Positions 43,522-50,367 of a DNA stretch of 50,367 nucleotides are shown here, piece after piece. The position numbers and the translations under genes were made by a program. The notes under the pieces are model-generated. The model made no database searches. It was not told the DNA's origin and saw nothing but the letters and a program-made list of their open reading frames with translations. This DNA is from Russula earlei. Taxonomy: Eukaryota; Basidiomycota; Agaricomycetes; Russulales; Russulaceae. The stretch spans positions 1 through 50,367 of the forward strand of contig JAGFNK010000389.1 in the NCBI GenBank assembly GCA_025769875.1, read 5' to 3'. Within the stretch, counting starts at the first letter, position 1, and the number at the start of each line of letters is the position of its first letter.

Positions 43522-44172
43522 TCATATGTTAATTGCTATTGGTCTAAAAGCATTGTAGATTTGTTCATCCATGCATGGGTTCAATAGTCCTTTAGTATCT
43601 GGGAAGATTAGTGCAGCGACATTTGCAAACTTGGGTTCTTCTTCTTCAGGAAAAGTAAGCACTTTTATTTGGTAATTCCGTGTTCCAGATGCAGATGCAA
43701 TGGTTATACTTGGGTGCGTCGTAAGGCAGGTTTGGGGGCAACTCTTCAGCATGATTGTATCGTTTGCCCAATCAATATCTGGGTTATGATGTCGTAACCA
43801 ATCTGTTCCTAGGATAATGTCGTGGTCTCCAATGTTAGTGACAAGGAATTCTGCTTGTTCATCATGGGTGGTGCCTGTGTGCACTCGAATGCAAAGTCTC
43901 TGGATAGTGCTAAAGTGTATTAGTCCATTGGCATTCTGTGTTCCATCTACATTTTGTGCAGGCAATGGTCTGGTCATGGTTCAAAGGTGTAGGTGGTGTT
44001 TTTGTGCAAATTGTTTGTGAATTACCATTCCTTCTGCCCCACTGTCAAGTAGGGCTCTTGCACCAATTTCTTTGCCACTCGTCTTCCCCACAAGGGTAAC
44101 TTTCAAGGCAATGGATGGGGAGTGGATATTCTTGGTAAAAACCTTGGGGTAATTGATTTCTTGTTGTATCAT
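43522..44172 (-). pseudogene. Chromovirus aspartic protease region
   Basis: ALLDSGAEGMVIHKQFAQKH is the active-site segment (DSG), followed after one TGA (about 43978) by the PLPAQNVDGTQN motif and DIILGTDWLRHHNPDIDW, the C-terminal protease flap region. The tail to 43522 is the linker to RT. One stop, otherwise one frame. Confidence 0.85.
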
Positions 44173-44216
44173 ACTGATTTGGACCGCGTCCCTTCTTGGT
44201 GCAGAAGGGGGTCCAA

Positions 44217-44561
44217 TTAAAAATCCATAGGAGCTGATCTAGGGTGAGGGATTGACTCTGCAAGTGTATCCCTCCAGGTAGTCAATGATGTGACAGGAAC
44301 TGGCTCTTCTTGTGTAGGTTCGATATTTTCATCTTGGATAGTACTAGCTCTTACTGTTTGGGGATGATATCCTTGTTGCTGGTGTCCTTGGGCTGCTTTT
44401 TTTGCTCTACATTGGTTTGCCATATGGTTCTTTTTTCCACAGTAATAACAGAGGTTGTTCTTGTGTCGGAATTCTTTTTCTGCATCTGTGAGGGGTTTCC
44501 TTTCACTTCTGGATTCCCAGGGTTGTTCATTTGGTTCCCCTTGATACAAGTTAATTTCCAA
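44217..44561 (-). CDS. Chromovirus Gag zinc-knuckle segment
   Basis: An open segment of Gag with NNLCYYCGKKNHMANQCRAKK, a CX2CX4HX4C nucleocapsid knuckle, in a Glu/Gln-rich context. It is continuous in position with the capsid part at 44585, separated by a stop. As an isolated frame it is part of a dead polyprotein. Confidence 0.75.
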   Translation of the reverse strand: MEINLYQGEPNEQPWESRSERKPLTDAEKEFRHKNNLCYYCGKKNHMANQCRAKKAAQGHQQQGYHPQTVRASTIQDENIEPTQEEPVPVTSLTTWRDTLAESIPHPRSAPMDF

Positions 44562-44584
44562 TGGATTGTCTGATCCTTGAGTGT

Positions 44585-45012
44585 TTAATCCTCGGGCATG
44601 TACAGAGCGTCCTCCTCAAAAGGCCGTGGAATTGAATAGGTGAAAAAGGTTGTCAAATTCTCTTGCTGCTTTGACAAGGGCTGCAAGTGTGGTTGGTGTC
44701 GGTGTGATTCCCAATATCTTCTGATGTAGGGCTGGGTTAATGTTCTTCCTGAATGCGTACATCTTTGTCCTTTCATCAGTGGTAGCTCGTGATGTGTGGT
44801 GTGACCATTTTTGATACCATTCATTAAATGGTAGCTTCCCTTGATAATAGGTGTGCATGGTGTTAGCAAAGGCCAGTTTTGCTTCTGCAGGGATAAAATG
44901 ATTGGCAAAGGCTTTCTTGAAGTCATCCCAGGAACCGTAGTCTGCTACTGTATGAGCTATAGCTTTAGTGGTTTGTTCTCTAGCCCATGCTCTGGCAGGT
45001 GTTCCTACTTTA
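44585..45012 (-). pseudogene. Chromovirus Gag capsid region, 5'-truncated
   Basis: The minus-strand frame reads PARAWAREQTTKAIAHTVAD, SWDDFKKAFANHFIPAEAKL, then MHTYYQGKLPFNEWYQKW and LGITPTPTTLAALVKAAREF, the retrotransposon Gag fold. A stop follows FNSTAF. The N-terminus is missing at 45012. Confidence 0.85.
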
Positions 45013-45105
45013 TTGCTGTTTTCAGTGCACTTGGCAGAGCTTTAATTCCACCCAAATCAGTGCAGAAAACCCCCTCAAACATGCAGGATGAATATCTAAC
45101 TCAAA
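45013..45105 (+). repeat. Isolated end of a TA-element inverted repeat
   Basis: About 93 bp matching the outer end of the arms at 23210 and 26102 (TTGCTGTTTTCAGTGCACTTGG), preceded by TA at 45011-45012. It interrupts chromovirus Gag. The opposite end was not found, so the element was truncated or deleted. 45106-45255 that follows has no recognised feature. Confidence 0.7.
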
Positions 45106-45255
45106 ACACCTAAGGGACAGTAAAAGCACAAAGGACAGACATATGAAAGGAAATCTAGATGTAAGAAGGGGACCAAAGCTGGACAATGTGAGGTATCAAG
45201 TTGTGGTCTCCAGCAGCTGTGGTAGAGGTGTGTGGCAATTTGTGAAGGATAGCTG

Positions 45256-46219
45256 TGTCATGAACCATTTCCTGGAGAGGGCCCTTGAAGGACCCTTCCT
45301 TATGAGAGGAAACCCAACCTCTATGGTATCACCCTGTTCACACAGACAAAAGGGGTGAGTAGAGGTGTCCACAATATCACGCACGCATTGTCATGCGAGC
45401 AATTCTCGGCACAATTGACATACAGCAAGCCCCACTTAATGGCAACCCTTTTAGCAGTAAAGGACAGTATTAGAGCCTCCATAAGGACCCTTTATGATGA
45501 CTAGAAGTGCCCTATAATAGGCACTAACACAATACTAAAGACCCTATAATGTGTTATTAGACTGACTCTAATAACTATAGAATGAACTATACAGCAATAC
45601 TAAGGACCTTAATAGAAGTATTAGGGTCGACTCTAAAGACCCTAATAGAACTATATAAGGGGCCTTATAGGCAACCAAACTCCCTGAACCAAAATACAAG
45701 TCCTCAAACGACCGGCCCTAGACTAACTAACAGCAAATGAATCAGGTGCTTTGCATGTGTACTAGGACAGTAAACACATGAACAATAAAGGCTCATACTC
45801 ATCAAGAGAAACCTTCTTACTCAGCAGATTACTGAGCATGACTGAGCATGCTCAGTAAGCGCACTCCAACCTCTTACTCATCACTCTATTGTGCTTGATA
45901 ACAAGGTTATGACTTGTTCCCTATTTAGCAGTTCTCTTGTAGTATATAAGCACTCAATAAAGTAACAGACAGTCCTCAGACTGTCCATTTGTTTATGGCA
46001 CTCTCCATCCCTGGGATACTCCTTTAAGGACCATCCCCTTGGGACTATTCTGGCCTCTTCTCTGCATACCTGCTCAACCTTACCAGTAACTATACCTCTC
46101 TGGTATTTGTTACTGCTCTGGACTCTACTACTTGCCCATGCCGTCTTTGACATCTATTGACTCGTCTTTGAACTAACCCCTTGCTCTTGAACTGGATTGT
46201 TCAACAGTGAGTCTTGACA
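45256..46219 (+). repeat. Solo LTR-B copy 3 (964 bp)
   Basis: Termini as in the other copies. Flanks AGCTG (45251-45255) and GGCTG (46220-46224) differ by one base, consistent with an older duplication. A 90-codon antisense frame is present as in the other copies. Confidence 0.88.
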
Positions 46220-46514
46220 GGCTGAGGCCAGGTGTGGTGATGAGGGGTGTGGTCAAGTTGCGACATGAGGGGGAGACAATGCAAAGGAGAGGCTGGAGGG
46301 GGGATAGGGAGAGTGCTGGTGGGTGATTGCTTGGGTGCTGATGGTGCTGCTGAACACAATTGTGGGTGGGACAATTAGAGAGATTGGATGGCAGATGTGA
46401 GGTAGAGGAGCAAGGGGGTGTGGATGTAGAAAGGGAGAGGGAAGATGGTGGCAGGCTGGGAAATGGATGCATAGGTGGTGTGCAGATCTCTGACTAACAG
46501 AATGAGAGACTAGT
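46220..46514. other. Purine-rich spacer
   Basis: Minus-strand frames are Pro/Ser/His-rich and resemble the composition of the TA element core. This may be internal sequence of a related element whose end lies at 45013. No gene is supported. Confidence 0.3.
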
Positions 46515-47372
46515 AAAAGGGGAGAAAAAGCATACTGAAACATACAGTAGCAACACCGTCCAATGGCAACGAAGATGGTGGCATGGTATGGGGCTCTTCA
46601 GCGGTGCATCAGGACTTGTTGGTGCATGGTGAAGGTGAGGGCGTTAAGGGCAAGGGCATGCAGCAGTTGATGGGGGTGAGGTGGCATGCTGGCAGCAACA
46701 ATGATGATGTGAGGACAAAGAGGAGATGGCACAAAAGGAATATGCACATATGTACTCTTGTAAGTGATTTGCAGCAAACAAATGTGAATGCAAACACTGA
46801 GTGATTCAGTGGCACATATGCATACACTTGTTTTTTTTGAGTTGCTTCCTTGCTGCCACACATCACTTGGACACTGTACATCGCTTCTCACACCCACCTC
46901 ACCTTCACCTTGCCCATTCTCTTGCTCTTGAGGTTGAACATGCCATATATGAACATTGTCAAGTCCATTGTTCAGTGTGTTCTGCTTGTGGTCACTTTAT
47001 GGGTGAGTTTTCTGTCTTTCAGTCACAATTCAAGACTGATTCACTTGCCTTTGCCTCCCTTGCATCTCAGCATGGCCTTGATGTCAACTCACCCACACAG
47101 CTATATGGCTGGCCACAAATCACTTACAAGAGTACATATGTGTGTATTCCTTTCGTGCAATCTCCTCTTTGTCCTTGCATCATCATCACCACCACCAGCA
47201 TGCCACCTCACACCAATCAACTGCCACACACCCTTGCCCTCAATGCCCCTGCCTTTACCATGCACTGATGAGTCCTGATGCACCACCAAAGAGCCCTGTA
47301 CCATGCCACCATCTTCATTGCCATTGGACAGTGTTGCTACTGTACGTTTCAGTACGCTTTTTCTCCCCTTTT
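46515..47372. mobile_element. Foldback element with 257-bp arms
   Basis: 46515-46771 and 47116-47372 are inverted repeats. The outer ends are AAAAGGGGAGAAAAAGC and, reversed, the same with GCGTAC replacing GCATAC. The 344-bp loop has an open frame from 46801 without recognisable domains. There is no target duplication outside the arms (TAGT on the left, TGTTAT on the right). Few differences between arms suggest a young or gene-converted foldback/MITE-like element. Confidence 0.75.
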
Positions 47373-47839
47373 TGTTATACCATTTTCCTTTTACATTTAC
47401 CTTTCACTATGGACTGCTTGCCTTCATACGTCCCTTTACTTACTGGTCTTGTGATCTCTTACATCTTGTGATCCCTTCTGTGCTATCATGTGATCCATAC
47501 ACATCCAGGTAACACTGGATTGCTGTTACTTTCCCTTTGTTTGGTTCTCTTTCCATTTATATTTACTTCTTAGTTTTGATTGTGCAATGCTGCACATTTA
47601 CTGTGCAGCACAGTCACTTGGTTCTGACTCATTCATGGCCTCATTCCTATGACTCCTACTTATTATGACTCCTACTATACTAGTAGCACAGTCAAAGCAC
47701 AGCTACTGCTGCGCTTCTCCTATATATATAAGCTCAGTACTTTGTGACCAAAGCCCTAAGCTTGGTCTCTTGTAGAATCCAACCTACTCTTGTCCAAACA
47801 TATTCACCTGCAACCCACTTCGCTCCTAATCCTCAAACC
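47373..47839 (+). repeat. LTR-C copy d, truncated at both sides
   Basis: Matches LTR-C copy b from about 7940 (CCATT...TTCCTTTTA) through the TATATAAG box (about 47725) to CTCAAACC at 47839, where hAT-2 inserts. The 5' end meets the foldback element. The 3' part should reappear beyond the window after hAT-2. Confidence 0.8.
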
Positions 47840-48104
47840 TAGTGCTGTCACGGCTCGGCTCGGCTCGGCTCGGTTCGGCTCAGCAACGGCTTGGCCAGAT
47901 TGGGTGAGCCAGACCGAGCCAAGCCATGGCTTGCGGCTTGAGCCGATTCGAGCCGTCCCATTTGGGCCATGTCTACTTTTGGATCTACTTTCCATTTTTA
48001 GAACACCAAAGAACTCTTGTTGCCACTTGCCACTGTAATGCTCTTGTAGGTGACGTTGGCTCTGCTCGCCTTACCTAATACCCTCGCATCGGAATGGCAC
48101 CACA

Positions 48105-48960
48105 TCCTTCATGTCTACCTGCCTCAACTCCTTCATCGTCTTGCAGGAGGTACTTCCTCCCCACATGTATAGCTCTGTTTCCTATCCAGCTTTCGAATTC
48201 GCTCTTAAATCTCCCATCTTCTCAGCAACTCCGCCTCAGAATCATCACATAAGGGCCCCCCGATCGCCATCGGTCCCCGCCTTTCATCAATCATTTCTTC
48301 GCTTCGGGCATGCCTGATGAGCTGAAGGAAGACCCGACGAGACTCACAATAGGTCACACTGTCACCGGTGGGTCCTTGGGGATGGCTGCACTTGAGGGCT
48401 ATGCTGCGGCAATAGATGTATCTGGATTTCTGTCTGTCTCGATGCATGCGTCCTTAGTATTGCCAGATGTTTGACAACCTCAAGAATGGTGTCAATCAGA
48501 AGCCCCTACATCCCCTAACTCTGAACGAGTCTCGCGACAAGCCTAAAGATAAGTTTTCTTGTTACTTATGGCACTTCACGGCTGGACGATGCCAAGCACC
48601 TGTATTGGAATTCCTCACCCGCTCTTGACAACCTCACATGGACGACGGTTCCTGCTGAGCTGAAGGTGAATGCACTGCCCTCGCCGTGTGGAACTTTATG
48701 GACTTATGATCCCTTGACAGCACGACATCAACTGTTCAATGCTGCTTGTCCACCCCTCTCCCAAATTCTCGGAGCTGTTTTCCACTCTGCGTCACTCCTT
48801 GTCAGCGTCACATCACCTCCCCCTCACTTACAGCATCTCATCCAATAGATCTCAGATGCGTGATTACCACCATGGTTTCCTACCCGCCCTCATCACACCG
48901 TCCTACTATCGGGCTTTACGTCGTCACCTAAACCCACAGATACGGCCTTGACCCATCACT
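48105..48960 (+). other. Exon-like fragments of unknown origin in hAT-2
   Basis: Plus-strand pieces with gene-like composition: WHHILHVYLPQLLHRLAG ending at a CAG (near 48145), VSYPAFEFALKSPIFSA, MPDELKEDPTRLTIGHTVTG (near 48305), LTLNESRDKPKDKFSCYLWH, and QMRDYHHGFLPALITPSYYR near 48855. They lie in different frames with stops between. No family is recognised. They may be captured, decayed exons of one or more genes. Confidence 0.35.
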
Positions 48961-49690
48961 CCCACTCCATAAGGCCACTCATGGTTCTATCTCAGCCGCA
49001 GTCCCACCTACAATCCCCGCCAAGCATCCTGCAGAAACTCCTGCTGAGCAACGCTTACCTGGCCCGAAATTTGTAAAACTTCCCTCACAGACCGCGTCCC
49101 CAGCCTTGGCCACTGAAAAAAAAAACAATCCCACAATCTAGTCCCTTGGTCCCTCCAGCCCCCACCCCTGCTCCACCATCCTCTGCCTTAGCCTCCCCGG
49201 CGCCTCAAGCCTCTCCACCGAAACCTCCTTCCCGCGAACCACCAGAATCAGATGTCATTGATCTCACTCAACCCACACCAGAACTTGTGCCCGCATTGGT
49301 GCAGAATCGTCCCCTTCCCTCTAAACCAAACCCGCCACAGCAGGCGCCCTCACTGCCTAATCTGGCATGACCACCACAGCCTACTCAGCCTCCGCTGATG
49401 GAGGCACGGGCACAATGTGCTCAAGAAGTTTCATATTTCTTCGAGAATCTGCCAACGTACACACAAATTTTACCCACAAGTGCGTGCACAGGGTCACAAG
49501 CGCTATACGAGAAGGTTCCCGAGCGATATGCTATCTTCCAAAGCGTTGGGCCCTACCTCCACCAATTCGCGGCCATTAAAGCTCCCAGGTGGAACCATTC
49601 CATTCTCCCTGCCCGGTCGACCGGTCATCTCCTTAGTCAGGATGGGGAGGATTTCATCATCGTATGGCAGTGTGAGCACTCTGGATGAAA
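48960..49690 (+). pseudogene. Pro-rich protein fragment with SUMO-interaction-like motif
   Basis: One frame is readable from about 49140 to 49685, with a single TGA at 49368-49370 (a CGA-to-TGA type change). The first part is Pro/Ala-rich and contains ESDVIDLTQ, a hydrophobic V-I-D-L core with acidic neighbours as in SUMO-interacting motifs. The second part (QEVSYFFENLPTYTQILP; FQSVGPYLHQFAAIKAPRW) is globular and unrecognised. A preceding in-register piece (PGPKFVKLPSQTASPALATE) is in another frame. Captured gene fragment in hAT-2; function unknown. Confidence 0.4.
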
Positions 49691-49780
49691 ACTCCTGTCA
49701 AGGTCCTATATGGCTATGTCTGACGCAAACACCTAATACCAGGTTTATCTGCCCCTGTTGCAAGTGCTCCTGTCAATCGC

Positions 49781-50367
49781 ATGGCCTCGCAACCACCCGT
49801 AGTTCTTTGCCTAGAAGATATTGGACTTGAACTTGAACCTGATGGAGATGGTTCGGTTGTAGCCGCCACACTCAACTTGCTTTGTGCCGTCATATCAGAC
49901 AATCAAGTCCTCGCAGCACAGGTTCTCAGGTCACTCCAAAACAGCAACTATGTTGGGATCACGACTGATGGCGACTCACTGGGCCTGGTGCAACTGATGA
50001 TGCCCATCCTCGAGGACGCACTTATGCGCTCTGTGCGGCAGCATAGCGGAACACCCCCAGAATCTGCCCTTATAACGTCGGCAATGGGTCTACTTGCAGG
50101 ACTGCTCTCACTCCCAGAGTATGCTCCGCACATATGGCTATTTGCGCGCGCATCGACTGCATTATTTGACTCTCCATGCAGTCGTGGCGCCATGGCCGCT
50201 GAGCGTGCAGCGGGAACTATGCAACCACGCGGGCACTGCTCCATCTCGTTCATGCGTTGTGGACTGAAGCATCCGGTACTTTACTTGCACCACACGATGG
50301 AAAAGCTCGCTTGATTGAGATCAAGGAGGCACTCCTTCATGCGCTGCGTTTCGTTCACGTCGAAGTA
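49781..50367 (+). pseudogene. Possible Nup188/Nup205-type nucleoporin fragment
   Basis: The frame 49781-50314 opens with PVVLCLEDIGLELEPDGDGS and continues as all-helical repeats (AATLNLLCAVISDNQVLAAQ; LITSAMGLLAGLLSLPEYAP; IWLFARASTALFDS). After a one-base shift at about 50208 the helices go on (NYATTRALLHLVHALWTEAS; EIKEALLHALRFVHVEV) to the window edge. The helical pattern and the end of this stretch recall large scaffold nucleoporins, but other alpha-solenoid proteins are possible. The frameshift and the location inside hAT-2 suggest captured, decaying cargo. Confidence 0.4.

Larger units (their letters stand above)
39391..45012 (-). mobile_element. Ty3/Gypsy chromovirus, internal region, 5' end lost
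   Basis: Minus-strand order Gag, zinc knuckle, protease, reverse transcriptase, RNase H, integrase with HHCC, chromodomain, polypurine tract, 3' LTR. This is the Ty3/Gypsy order. The 5' LTR and start of Gag are missing: the element ends at 45012, where an inverted-repeat fragment begins next to TA. An insertion of about 830 bp sits in RNase H. Stops occur throughout, so the element is dead. Confidence 0.9.
47840..50367. mobile_element. Second hAT-type element (hAT-2), left end, cut by the window edge
   Basis: TAGTGCTGTCACGGCTCGGC at 47840 and the next ~160 bp closely match the left end of hAT-1, including the GGCTCGGCTC repeats and the ACTTTTGGATCTACTTTCC segment. Similarity ends abruptly at about 48002. 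The left target is CTCAAACC (47832-47839) within LTR-C. The interior shares nothing with hAT-1 and carries other coding pieces, including a Pro-rich protein and a possible nucleoporin. The right end lies outside the window. Confidence 0.8.

Noticed and set aside
46801..47268. 155-codon frame in the foldback element
   Set aside because: Runs from the loop into one arm; Cys/His/Leu-rich with no domain, and the arm would also be read in reverse.

Overview
The window is a piece of a filamentous fungal genome, most likely an agaricomycete (mushroom-forming basidiomycete). Evidence: short GT-AG introns of about 45-70 bp, a FunK1-type fungal kinase, a Nik1-type hybrid histidine kinase, an Slt2/Mpk1 MAP kinase, chromodomain Ty3/Gypsy elements and F-box relics. 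The species cannot be named. Almost everything is transposable-element sequence stacked in nests, and I see no gene that is convincingly intact. No tRNA, rRNA or CRISPR array was recognised. Family names (LTR-A to LTR-F, H) are my own labels.

Layout. 1-9747: nested LTR retroelements (LTR-A, C, D, E, F) with Gag, protease and integrase relics. 9748-11227: an LTR-A copy split by a solo LTR-B. 11228-14440: repeat family H, encoding small coiled-coil proteins, one of which starts like the histone H3 tail. 14523-22966: a Reb1-like Myb gene split in its DNA-binding region by a 7,521-bp hAT-type element (15328-22848) with exact 8-bp target duplications. That element carries intron-containing pieces of at least four unrelated host genes: a Nik1 histidine kinase, a TMEM184/DUF300 membrane protein, an Slt2-type MAP kinase and an unidentified gene. 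All lie on one strand. 23210-26102: a 2.9-kb element with about 405-bp inverted repeats, a TA duplication and a low-complexity frame. 26284-31060: an NLS-bearing fragment, an LTR-D copy, a SAP-like fragment split by a Tc1 element (27660-29257), and an F-box pseudogene. 31830-34210: a decayed FunK1 kinase gene. 35430-38246: LTR-C, then an inverted solo LTR-B that itself holds a solo LTR-A. 38555-45012: a decayed chromovirus with 3' LTR. 45013-47839: an inverted-repeat end fragment, another solo LTR-B, a foldback element and a truncated LTR-C. 47840 to the right edge: a second hAT element with the same left end as the first but entirely different host-gene cargo, including a possible nucleoporin fragment.

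The main biological story is a Pack-type hAT family that moves host-gene DNA. It sits in a region where solo LTRs with readable target duplications allow insertions to be put in order. Coding decay is dominated by transitions (TGG to stop, CGA to TGA, CpG changes), as expected for methylation or RIP-like silencing.
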